The position numbers and the translations under genes are program-made. From JBLMZW01 sp050259035 (GTDB lineage: Bacteria > Bacillota > Syntrophomonadia > Syntrophomonadales > DTU052), in the NCBI GenBank assembly GCA_050259035.1, contig JBLMZW010000141.1, positions 1 to 64,000 on the forward strand: a stretch of 64,000 nt of DNA. The letters are read 5' to 3'. This document shows, in pieces, positions 7,677 to 16,274 of the stretch (positions are counted from its first letter, which is position 1; each line of letters starts with the position of its first letter). A model generated the notes under the pieces. It was not told the origin of the DNA. It saw only the letters and a list, made by a program, of their open reading frames with translations, and made no database searches.

Positions 7677-10600
7677 CTGAAGAAATGCTTTTTAACCCCT
7701 TTCGCCAGTTCGAAAAGGCGAGAGTTGGTACGGGAATGCATCAAATATATGCATCGGGGCCAGAAGGCCGTTTACATACTGCCATCGCGGGAAGCGATGT
7801 TCGATGTACGGAGAATGTTAACGGAAGAAAACGGCGGGATATCGGACTGCCTGATACTGGGATTCGATAACCTGGAGAGGATAATTACCCGTAGCCAAGT
7901 AAAACGCGATACTCTTAATAATGGGGAAGTAAGGAGCATTATCAGAGGTTTACTGGCGACGATGAGGCCGCCTGTCTTTGCCGGAGTTATAGACAAACCC
8001 GGGCTTACAGACGGCCTGGTAACAGCTATTAAGAGCTTGAAACGGCAGTATATCAGCCCGGCGGATTTCAACCATAGAATCTCTGGCTTTGAAGGGATCG
8101 TGCAGGATAAATGCCAGGCCGTCAGTCACATTTACCAGGCTTACGAAGAGTACAAGGAAGCTCATGGATCATTGGATATAGACGACCTTTCCTGGTTGGC
8201 AATCAATAATGCCGCAGAAGCCCCCTTGTTCAATACAACCGGAGTAATTGTGATTGATGGATTTATTAATATAGACGCGGTTAATGTTGAATTGTTGCGG
8301 GAGATTGCCGCCACCTACCCGGAGATAGACTTTTTGGCCCACGTTCCCTTTAGAAATGTTCATAATGAGGATTTTTTACGTGATGAAGTACTAAAGGACT
8401 TGGAGCAACTGGGTTTTGAATGCGTAAACGACAATAGCCCGGCAGAGTCCGAGCCGGCTGTCACATCTCTGGCCCGGGAACTATATGCCGGCAAAGCGTG
8501 CCTGGGTGATATGAGGGACTGTCTTGAGGTCGTGCCCGGGCCCTGTATGGATTACGAACTCCGAGAGGCTGCCCGGGCTATAAAGAAGTTGATCATAGAA
8601 GGTGTCAACCCTTCCGATATAGCGATTTACTGTAGCACTGGGGAAGAATACAGGCCGAAAGCAATAGAGATATTCGCCGAGATGGGTGTTCCCCTGAGGA
8701 TTTCAGGCGGGGATCGGCTGTATTCCATACCTCTGGTTAAGGATCTTTTTGACCTGTTTCGTTTTTTGGCAGAAGAACCTAACGAACGTTATTTTCGGAG
8801 TCTGGTGGGTTCCAAGTACCTTATACCGCTTGAGGCAGCGGCAGTATTGCCTGATGAGAACTATCGCCTGGTAAAGCTGGCTGGTCAATTGGCTAAGAGC
8901 CGTGAACCTGATCTCTATCTTTCCTCGTTTCGCCAGGCAGTCCCCGAAATACTGGTGGATGCCCCCTCTAGGGATGCAATGATTAAATACATATCTACGA
9001 TCGAGGAATTCCCTGATAACTGCAACAACCAGTCCGAATGGCTGCTGGCCTTCAAGACATTGGTGAATAGCCTGCATCTAATAGACAAGGTCAAATGGAT
9101 GAAAATTCAAAGCATCCTTAACGAAACTTCATTCATGCGGGATGTATTAGCTCTGCAAGGTTTTATCGGGGTGATCGACGAATTGATCGCCAGTTATAGA
9201 AAACTTGATACCATGCCGTATGCAGAATGGAAGCGATACTTGATCTCTGATTTACATGACCAGTTATTGTTCAAGGAGACCGATCTTCGTTTGAAGGGCT
9301 TACAGGGAGTAAACTTTCTTTCCCCGGATATGGCCCGGGGACAGAACTATCATGCAGTTTTTATAATTGGTTTGAATGAAGATTGCTTCCCATCAGTAGG
9401 TACGGGGAATCTTCTCTTCAATTTTCGAGAAAACACCGTGCTTAATGAGAATGGAATTAACTTTCGCTATCCCCTGTGGGAACTGCAAAGGGAACGAATT
9501 CGCTTCAACAGCTGCCTGGGCTCGGCCCGCAAGTCTATATTCTTATCCTACCGGACCGGGGATGAGTCTGATAATTATATAATATCTTCCCCCTTTCTGG
9601 ATGAAGTGGCTTTAGTATTAGGCGATCATTTCAAAGAAATCGAACGCCCCATGGTCAGTATGCGTCAGCGCCTGGATTACTCACAGGAACCGGCTTCGTG
9701 GAGAGAAGCAATGCGTCAAATGACTGGTCGGATGTGGCGGCTGCGAAGTGGTCCCGGCTTGGATGTTCCATACCTAAAAGGCATTTCAAACGCAAGGATT
9801 CATGAGCTAAATTACATAAATCATGCCGCTCGCATGGAGATATCACGGATGGATAATCCGAAATTTGATAAATATGACGGCCTGCTTTCGTCACCTCAAC
9901 TGGCTCAGAGTGATAATGATTACATTTTCAGTGTATCTCAGTTAAACAGCTATGCGGCCTGTCCCTTCAGATACTTTATTGAGCGGGTTCTGGATCTTAA
10001 AGAAGAAGAGGATGGTCCTCTGGGTTACATGAATATAGGATCTTTCTATCACACGGTGTTGGAGAACTATTATCGTAACCATCCGGATCCTTTGGTACTT
10101 GATTCGGCCAGGTTGGATAGTATCTTTGAACAGAATGTGGATGTACTTAATGACGGTTCTATTCCGGATACCATATTTCAGTCCGTTAAGGTGGAATTAC
10201 TAAATGTTTTACAGACTTTTCTTCAGAATGATGCCGGTGTTTTAAAGTATATTCGGGATAATACCAACTGCGACATGAAGCCGGCCTTATTTGAACAGGA
10301 ATTTGAATTAGATCAACAGTTCGGCAACCAAAAAATAAAGGGCTTTATTGACCGGGTGGACCTGGAATATGATCAAAAACAGGAATTAACCGGACGTTAC
10401 ATCATTTATGACTACAAGACTTCTAACGCTAAGACTTTAAAGGATTGCATTGAAGGGCTAGATTACCAGCTCCCTATTTACCATTCGGCTGTTAATGAAC
10501 TTCTAAAAAATAAACATGGTATTCAAAACCCGGAGTGTCTGGCGCTTATCTACTACAGTATAAAAGAATCAAATCGAAGAGGCATAGTGCGCAAGGATAT

Positions 10601-10820
10601 AAAAAAGTCATTGTTTAAGGGCAAGACCGGGCCTAGGGATTTGCTTGGCCCGGATAATATAAGGGTGGTGATGAAATGGGTAGAGGAAGAAGCGGATAAA
10701 CTGGTTAATTGCATTCAGTCTGGCCGATTCATGCCACCCCGGAACTGTCCATGGACAAACTGCCCATTTACTTCGGTATGCAGGCACGACCGGCAGCGCC
10801 TGGCGGGAAAGGAGGCCTAG
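7677..10820 (+). CDS. addB: AddB-like helicase/PD-(D/E)XK nuclease subunit
   Basis: About 1047 residues. It is the likely AddB-type partner of the AddA-like protein that follows, acting in double-strand-break end resection. Nuclease residues include GFIDRVDLEY and YDYKTSN near residues 890-920. Fe-S cysteines are Cys762 (YAACPF) and Cys1024, Cys1029 and Cys1035; the first spacing (x4) is wider than the usual x2. The start is unusual: the best site is CTG 7677, six bases after GGAGGTGA. Residues 7-17 (TPFASSKRREL) then align with the Walker A position of AddB but have lost the GxGK pattern. TTG 7725 is the conventional alternative and would remove this segment. The stop lies four bases before addA. 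Confidence 0.85.
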   Translation: MKKCFLTPFASSKRRELVRECIKYMHRGQKAVYILPSREAMFDVRRMLTEENGGISDCLILGFDNLERIITRSQVKRDTLNNGEVRSIIRGLLATMRPPVFAGVIDKPGLTDGLVTAIKSLKRQYISPADFNHRISGFEGIVQDKCQAVSHIYQAYEEYKEAHGSLDIDDLSWLAINNAAEAPLFNTTGVIVIDGFINIDAVNVELLREIAATYPEIDFLAHVPFRNVHNEDFLRDEVLKDLEQLGFECVNDNSPAESEPAVTSLARELYAGKACLGDMRDCLEVVPGPCMDYELREAARAIKKLIIEGVNPSDIAIYCSTGEEYRPKAIEIFAEMGVPLRISGGDRLYSIPLVKDLFDLFRFLAEEPNERYFRSLVGSKYLIPLEAAAVLPDENYRLVKLAGQLAKSREPDLYLSSFRQAVPEILVDAPSRDAMIKYISTIEEFPDNCNNQSEWLLAFKTLVNSLHLIDKVKWMKIQSILNETSFMRDVLALQGFIGVIDELIASYRKLDTMPYAEWKRYLISDLHDQLLFKETDLRLKGLQGVNFLSPDMARGQNYHAVFIIGLNEDCFPSVGTGNLLFNFRENTVLNENGINFRYPLWELQRERIRFNSCLGSARKSIFLSYRTGDESDNYIISSPFLDEVALVLGDHFKEIERPMVSMRQRLDYSQEPASWREAMRQMTGRMWRLRSGPGLDVPYLKGISNARIHELNYINHAARMEISRMDNPKFDKYDGLLSSPQLAQSDNDYIFSVSQLNSYAACPFRYFIERVLDLKEEEDGPLGYMNIGSFYHTVLENYYRNHPDPLVLDSARLDSIFEQNVDVLNDGSIPDTIFQSVKVELLNVLQTFLQNDAGVLKYIRDNTNCDMKPALFEQEFELDQQFGNQKIKGFIDRVDLEYDQKQELTGRYIIYDYKTSNAKTLKDCIEGLDYQLPIYHSAVNELLKNKHGIQNPECLALIYYSIKESNRRGIVRKDIKKSLFKGKTGPRDLLGPDNIRVVMKWVEEEADKLVNCIQSGRFMPPRNCPWTNCPFTSVCRHDRQRLAGKEA

Positions 10821-10824
10821 AGCT

Positions 10825-13800
10825 ATGACGTTAGAAGTGCAGAAAAAGTACGGGGTAAATGAAGAACAGGCCATGGCTCTGGACCTTGGGACCAGTATTG
10901 CCCTGCGAGCCGGAGCAGGTTCCGGCAAGACCAGAGTCCTTACCAAACGATTCATGCGGCTCCTGCTGGAGGAGCCAAATATTGATCTTGATAGAATTCT
11001 GGCGATTACTTTTACTCGTAAGGCGGCAACCGAGATGAAAGACCGTGTTCGCCAAGAGTTATCGGAACGGATAGCGGACTGCGTTAATAATGATGATAAG
11101 AACCGACTGAACCGCTTCCGTATGTTTGTGACCATGGCGCATATCGATACCATCCACGGTTTTTGTGCCAAACTCCTTAAAGACAATTATGTTCACGCAG
11201 GGATTGATCCAAATTTTGAGGTGATGGAGGAAGTTGACGTCACCATAAAGTTAAACGAACTGGCAGAACAGGCAGTAAAGAACTATATCGAAGACCCCGG
11301 GAATGACGATCAAGTTGTTAAGGTGCTTGAGGGGTATGGCTCAGGTTTATTTATTAAGGGAAGCCTCAGTCAGGGGCTGGTGGAAGTGTATAAATCAATT
11401 CGGGGTAAGGAATCTGATCCATCAAGGATTAGGCCCTATGATGATGGCCCGGAAGAGGTCAAAGCTCTTCAGATAATGGGGTGCAGTCTTCTGGCCAGAC
11501 TCCATAAAGCATACCAGGAATACAAAGCCCGGGTGAATAAATTAGATTTTAACGATCTCGAAAACATGGCAGCAGATATTCTCCTGGATAGTTCAGTTCA
11601 GAAGTGCTGCCAGGAGCGGTTTCAATACATAATGATTGATGAGTTCCAGGATGTAAATCCTTTGCAAAAACAGGTCATTGACCGGTTAATTGGAGATGAG
11701 ACTGCCATCAAACCCGGAAGCCTGTTTATTGTCGGGGATCATAAGCAGTCTATTTACGGATTTCGTGGAGCAGACAACAGTGTGTTTGAGGAAATGTGCG
11801 AGAAAATAGATAATTATGGAGGCCTGAGGTATCTTAGAAATTGTTACCGCAGTACACAGACCATAATTAAAACGGTTAATGATATCTTCCGTAACTTAAT
11901 GGATGATTTCCAGGAGTTAAACTATCCTGACCTTAACACCCGGCAAGAGAAAGAAGTAGAACTTATAAGCTGGAGCAAGGATGATTTTAAGGAAGATAAA
12001 CAGCCAACCCGTTGGGATAAGGCTAAAAAGCTGCTCCCGGATGATGAGCGGGGCGATGAACTGGCTGCCTCGCTTAGAGCTGAATATAGTGAGCAAGTAC
12101 TGCAATCAAAAAAGGACTTCCAGGGGGATATTATAGCAGCCCGCATAAAACAATTGACCGATGAGGGATTTGATTATTCGGATATCGCTATTATAATGCG
12201 CAGTCGTGCTAATCTCACCCGAATTGAGATATCTTTGTCACGGTACGAGATTCCATATTGCGTTCTGGGCGGTCTGGGGTTTTGGGATAGACAAGAAGTA
12301 GTGGAGATTATGGCTCTTTATCGATTGGTTTTTAACCCTGAGGATCGGCTGGCTCTGTTTACTGTTTTTCGTTCGCCTTTAATCGGGTTTTCTGATGACC
12401 TTGTCCTGGCTTATTCAAGTCTATGGAGCAGCAATAGGAATCTTTCCATCACCGGAATATGCGATATGTTAATGAAAAGTGCAGGGGATGATCGCTGGAT
12501 TGTGCAGCGGGCCGCCAGGGTGTTTAAGATTCTACTGCCTTTGGATGGGGTAGAGAATGCCAGCGAATTGATAAGGAGTATTATTAACTATACCGGTTAC
12601 AAAGATATCCTTCTGGCTCTGCCGTTGGGAGAGAAAAAGTTCAGGAATCTAGAGAAACTTGTTCGCATAATAGACGATTTCGAGAGCAAGGGGACCTACG
12701 GAGCGCGGGAATTGCCGAGCTATATTGATACTATTAAGGAACTGGGAACCCTGGATGGCGAAGCACGCCTCGATACCGAAGACTCCAATGCAGTTAAAAT
12801 CCTTACCATTCATGCAGCGAAAGGACTGGAATTTCCTGCGGTTATTATTCCCGATATGGATGCGGCCCTTGATCGAATGGCCAAACAAGCCAGGCCGTTG
12901 TTTCTATTTGAGCCTGAATACGGAGTAATTGGGGCTAGTTCTGCTAATACAGAGGAATCAGCAGACAGCATTTCATTGTATCAGCAAATAATCAATGAAC
13001 GAGTGACCAGGGATCTGACAGAAAGCCGCCGTTTGTTTTATGTGGCCACTACCAGAGCCAAAGATTTTTTAGCAATGGTGGGCGAGGAACAGGAAGTCAA
13101 GGATGAAAACAATCTTAACAGCTTCATGCGGCAGCTAATATGGTCGAGCAATAAATCTGGAATCCCGGCTACCATTAAGAAGGTTAAAGCCAGTGATCTT
13201 ACGAGAATCACCGCAGCCAGGAATTCGTACCCTCCGGATAGCTTTACCGAGAACGAAATCCTGGTAAATCTTATTCTTACAGAAGACCGAAGTGAGCACT
13301 TCCCGATTTTGGCTTCTGTTCCGGCTGCCTGTCAGGGAACAGTCAGCATTACCAGATGGCTCAAGTTCAATGAATGTCCCCGGGCTTACTACTATAGCTA
13401 TATTGCCGGACTTAAAGCCATTGATACATTTGAATCAGAGACAGAAGAAATTCAGGAAGGCGAGAATCCAATGGTCATTAGTGCCGCCGAAACAGGAACC
13501 ATGGTTCACGCCCTGCTGGAAGAAGTGGAGGTTGATTTTACCCATCCCCCAGAAATGAATAACATACTGACTCTGCTTCAGGCAAATACTGCCGACCCTT
13601 CTATTAAGGAATACCTTGAAAATTACGTTTTAATAGAGAAAGACTATCGGGCCCAGGTTCATGGACGTTGGTTAAAAACTCTCAAAGAATATTATTTCCG
13701 GGTTCCGATAGACGAGCATCTTAGCCTGAGCGGTATCATTGACCGGATAGACCTGTTTGAAAACAATGGACAGCTTGAAGCCAGAATAATAGATTATAAG

Positions 13801-14136
13801 ACCAGTCGCATCATTTCAATTGAGCAGTCAGAAGAAAGGGCATCTATTTACCGGGACCAACTACTGGCCTATGCCTATGCAGCCAACAACCTGCCTTTGT
13901 TAGACGGCCAAAAACCAGTGGTTGCTTCGGCCAATCTTTATTTTCTGCATAATGGCCAGAGAATCAGTATTGACTTGTCTCACGGGGTTCAAAAAGAATT
14001 TCTGAATAAACTGATCGAAGCAACTCCCTGGCTGCTTGGAATTAAAGAGATAAGCGAATATACGTGCTCCAGTCATCGCTGCAGTTGGTGTGACTTCCAA
14101 GCGATTTGTGATAATAATGAACCGATTCAGGTTTAA
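10825..14136 (+). CDS. addA: AddA-like UvrD-family helicase/nuclease
   Basis: A 1103-residue SF1 helicase-nuclease. Motifs in order: Q/N-terminal NEEQAMA, Walker A RAGAGSGKTR, motif Ia TFTRKAA, motif II DEFQDVNPLQ, motif III GDHKQSIYGFRGAD, motif IV YRST, motif V TIHAAKGLEF and motif VI RRLFYVATTRAKD. A C-terminal PD-(D/E)XK nuclease has IDRIDLF and IIDYKTS. Unusually for AddA, a four-cysteine Fe-S signature is present: Cys851 (NECPRAYY), Cys1086, Cys1089 and Cys1095 (CSWCDFQAIC). Canonical AddA lacks this; it is typical of AddB and Cas4. It lies four bases after addB with GGAGG upstream of ATG 10825. The complex processes DNA ends for RecA loading. Confidence 0.9.
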   Translation: MTLEVQKKYGVNEEQAMALDLGTSIALRAGAGSGKTRVLTKRFMRLLLEEPNIDLDRILAITFTRKAATEMKDRVRQELSERIADCVNNDDKNRLNRFRMFVTMAHIDTIHGFCAKLLKDNYVHAGIDPNFEVMEEVDVTIKLNELAEQAVKNYIEDPGNDDQVVKVLEGYGSGLFIKGSLSQGLVEVYKSIRGKESDPSRIRPYDDGPEEVKALQIMGCSLLARLHKAYQEYKARVNKLDFNDLENMAADILLDSSVQKCCQERFQYIMIDEFQDVNPLQKQVIDRLIGDETAIKPGSLFIVGDHKQSIYGFRGADNSVFEEMCEKIDNYGGLRYLRNCYRSTQTIIKTVNDIFRNLMDDFQELNYPDLNTRQEKEVELISWSKDDFKEDKQPTRWDKAKKLLPDDERGDELAASLRAEYSEQVLQSKKDFQGDIIAARIKQLTDEGFDYSDIAIIMRSRANLTRIEISLSRYEIPYCVLGGLGFWDRQEVVEIMALYRLVFNPEDRLALFTVFRSPLIGFSDDLVLAYSSLWSSNRNLSITGICDMLMKSAGDDRWIVQRAARVFKILLPLDGVENASELIRSIINYTGYKDILLALPLGEKKFRNLEKLVRIIDDFESKGTYGARELPSYIDTIKELGTLDGEARLDTEDSNAVKILTIHAAKGLEFPAVIIPDMDAALDRMAKQARPLFLFEPEYGVIGASSANTEESADSISLYQQIINERVTRDLTESRRLFYVATTRAKDFLAMVGEEQEVKDENNLNSFMRQLIWSSNKSGIPATIKKVKASDLTRITAARNSYPPDSFTENEILVNLILTEDRSEHFPILASVPAACQGTVSITRWLKFNECPRAYYYSYIAGLKAIDTFESETEEIQEGENPMVISAAETGTMVHALLEEVEVDFTHPPEMNNILTLLQANTADPSIKEYLENYVLIEKDYRAQVHGRWLKTLKEYYFRVPIDEHLSLSGIIDRIDLFENNGQLEARIIDYKTSRIISIEQSEERASIYRDQLLAYAYAANNLPLLDGQKPVVASANLYFLHNGQRISIDLSHGVQKEFLNKLIEATPWLLGIKEISEYTCSSHRCSWCDFQAICDNNEPIQV

Positions 14137-14206
14137 CCTACTATTTCTTAAAGATATTTCGTTATTAAATACACCCGTTAATTGTATCCCAAGTAAACCA
14201 AAGTTA

Positions 14207-14234
14207 TTGACGATAGCGGAGATAAGCGGATAAT
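14207..14234 (+). promoter_or_regulatory. Predicted SigA promoter for the DUF805 gene
   Basis: TTGACG (14207-14212) and GATAAT (14229-14234) are separated by 16 bases. This pair lies 86 bases before the ATG of the DUF805 gene and would give it a promoter independent of addAB. Confidence 0.5.
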
Positions 14235-14319
14235 TAAACGTAATAAGACCTAAACGAAGGGAGGATATAATTCACAGCACTAATTAAAGACGAAACGCAG
14301 CAAGAAAGGAAGATAAGAA

Positions 14320-14703
14320 ATGAACTGGTATCTAACCGTAATGCAGAAGTATGTTGTCTTTGACGGACGTGCAAGGCGCAAAGAGTATTGGATGTTTATC
14401 TTATTTAATATTATATTTGGCGCATGCGCAATGATTCTGGATAGTCTTCTTGGTACGTCAAAAGTTGGCGGCATGTATGGAATCATATATTCTCTGTATA
14501 CACTCGCGGTTTTCCTCCCCTCCCTGGCTGTTTCCATAAGAAGACTGCATGATGTTGGCAAGAGCGGCTGGTTTATACTTATCGCGTTTATCCCTATAAT
14601 AGGCGCTATATGGTTATTAATACTGATGTGTACTGATGGGAAACCTGGTGAAAACCAATATGGTCCCAACCCCAAAGAAGAATCTTTAAATACAGTAATG
14701 TAA
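14320..14703 (+). CDS. DUF805 family small membrane protein
   Basis: A 127-residue protein with about four hydrophobic segments. It carries the DUF805 hallmarks: GRARRKEYW near residues 16-24, RRLHDVGKSGWF near residues 76-87, and a C-terminal tail GENQYGPNP. AAGGAAG precedes ATG 14320. The family is widespread and of unknown function. It is convergent with the polysaccharide operon and has its own probable promoter, so it is likely a single-gene unit. Confidence 0.9.
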   Translation: MNWYLTVMQKYVVFDGRARRKEYWMFILFNIIFGACAMILDSLLGTSKVGGMYGIIYSLYTLAVFLPSLAVSIRRLHDVGKSGWFILIAFIPIIGAIWLLILMCTDGKPGENQYGPNPKEESLNTVM

Positions 14704-14720
14704 GTCTTTGACATAGTCTT

Positions 14721-14822
14721 TGAGTGGCGCGAACCGTCGGGTATTTAGGCTTTTGGGAAAATATTTAGACTGCCTTTGGCTCGTGTGGTTAAAGGATTAG
14801 AAGACATTATATGCGCCACTCA
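14721..14822. repeat. 102-bp element bounded by 10-bp perfect inverted repeats
   Basis: TGAGTGGCGC at 14721-14730 is exactly complementary to GCGCCACTCA at 14813-14822, with 82 bases between. It fills most of the gap between the convergent DUF805 and DUF4956 genes. It could be a long-loop bidirectional terminator or a remnant of a small inverted-repeat element. No T-run follows either arm and no target-site duplication is obvious. Confidence 0.4.
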
Positions 14823-14859
14823 TTACTATTTCATGTACGCGAACTGATATAGAGACTTT

Positions 14860-15540
14860 TTAACTGGCATATTCCCCGGAATAACTCACTAGAACCACAT
14901 CTTTAACTCCTTCGATGGACGACAATGTATTAACAAAACCGGTATTATCATCCTTTAACTTTACCTCAATGGTTAATTCAATACTATCTTCGGCTATGGT
15001 CTTGGATTTCAGCGTATATTTTAGACGGTTTAAAACCGTTCTTACCTCATCATGGGCTCTTTCGTCATAATGAATAACCAGCATGTACGGAGATCGCTTA
15101 ATATTAAATCTCGCAAAAACAAGAATTACAATTCCGGCAAAAAGCGAACCGATTACTGAAATGGTATACATTTGGGCTCCGGTAGCGATCCCAACTCCAA
15201 TAGCCCAGAACATAAAGACAATATCCATCGGGTCTTTCAGGGCAGTTCTGAAACGAACAATACTTAACGCCCCTACCATTCCCAAAGAGAGAACAATATT
15301 TGAGCTTACCGTCATAATTACCATGGTAGTGAGGAGGCACATCAGAACTAGAGACACATTATAGTAATAACTGTAAACAACGCCCCGAAAAGTAGTCTTA
15401 TAAATGTAAAAGATAAAACAGGCCAGCAGAAGCGCAATCCCTAAACCCGTAAAAACATCGATGGAAGATATTTTATCCAGAGCATATAAATCCAGAATAC
15501 TGCGTTTCAAAAGCTTTTGAAAGGTCATTACTTTGTCCAT
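14860..15540 (-). CDS. DUF4956 membrane protein
   Basis: A 226-residue protein with about four membrane segments in residues 28-148, including the conserved stretch SLGMVGALSIVRFRTALKDP, and a cytoplasmic C-terminal alpha/beta domain of about 75 residues. This is the DUF4956 layout. AAAGGAGG lies just upstream of ATG 15540, eleven bases after the VTC gene stop. DUF4956, VTC-domain and CotH-kinase genes often occur together. Here the trio closes the polysaccharide operon. The function is unknown; a membrane partner of the VTC protein is the usual inference. Confidence 0.9.
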   Translation of the reverse strand: MDKVMTFQKLLKRSILDLYALDKISSIDVFTGLGIALLLACFIFYIYKTTFRGVVYSYYYNVSLVLMCLLTTMVIMTVSSNIVLSLGMVGALSIVRFRTALKDPMDIVFMFWAIGVGIATGAQMYTISVIGSLFAGIVILVFARFNIKRSPYMLVIHYDERAHDEVRTVLNRLKYTLKSKTIAEDSIELTIEVKLKDDNTGFVNTLSSIEGVKDVVLVSYSGEYAS

Positions 15541-15551
15541 TGCTGCCTCCT

Positions 15552-16250
15552 TTAGTACAGTTTAGTATTGCTGGTTCTGCAGAGTACGTATTTGGAAATA
15601 GCCCATCGGTTATGAGCGGGCATTCTCAAAAGATCGCTGAGATGCCCGGGGAAAAAATGGCGGAACTTAATCTCCATGATCACCAGTGACTTGTCTAAAG
15701 CCCTCAGGGCTACCAGGTTTTCATTGAAGATGTCGGTTGAATCAAAACCAGCCGTCAAATGCTTATCAAAAGTAATTCGTACCGCAGTTCCGTCCATTAC
15801 AAAAGCTTCTCGTAAATAGTCCACAATTACTTTGGGCCGCAAAATGCCAGTTAATGATTTTCGGCAAAACTCACCTAAAAGATTCTGGTTGAATTGCATA
15901 GTATGCATGTTGTTGTGCGTTATTCCCTGGTATTCATTCCTGGTCAAGACCCTGCTTCGCTTGCGAAAGAAATCGCCGCGCCGTTCTTTGCGTTCCAGTT
16001 TTATTGGCTGATCAGCCAGATTATAAATTCGTATTCGGTATCTCTCACGCTCACTGATACCATAGTTCTTTTCATACAATGATGAATTATGAATGTCATC
16101 AAAATACAAACTTCTTACATGGTAATTGCCCTGGGAATCCGCAAAAGAATCGTGTTTCAAGAAAGCCTTTAGACGGTTTCTCAGATTAATGTATTCGTTG
16201 TGGTTGATATAATATTTGTATTCATGCCTGAAATAGTCGCTGCTGTTCAC
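15552..16250 (-). CDS. VTC-domain (polyphosphate polymerase-like) protein
   Basis: A 232-residue soluble protein with the VTC tunnel-fold signatures: FRHEYKYYI at the N-terminus, VRSLYFDD near residue 45, RYRIRIY near 70, KLERKER near 84 and VIMEIKFRH near 200. In yeast Vtc4 this domain makes polyphosphate from ATP; in bacteria the activity of stand-alone versions is mostly untested. The GTG start at 16250 has AGAGGAG nine bases upstream. It lies between CotH kinase and DUF4956 genes, 24 and 11 bases away, so the three are one transcript. Confidence 0.88.
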   Translation of the reverse strand: MNSSDYFRHEYKYYINHNEYINLRNRLKAFLKHDSFADSQGNYHVRSLYFDDIHNSSLYEKNYGISERERYRIRIYNLADQPIKLERKERRGDFFRKRSRVLTRNEYQGITHNNMHTMQFNQNLLGEFCRKSLTGILRPKVIVDYLREAFVMDGTAVRITFDKHLTAGFDSTDIFNENLVALRALDKSLVIMEIKFRHFFPGHLSDLLRMPAHNRWAISKYVLCRTSNTKLY

Positions 16251-16274
16251 TGCTGCTCCTCTTAAATATGAAAT

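Noticed and set aside
10608..11186. 192-codon minus-strand frame
   Set aside because: Antisense shadow of the conserved addB end and the addA helicase motifs.
14280..14714. 144-codon minus-strand frame
   Set aside because: Antisense to the DUF805 gene, whose protein motifs are clear.
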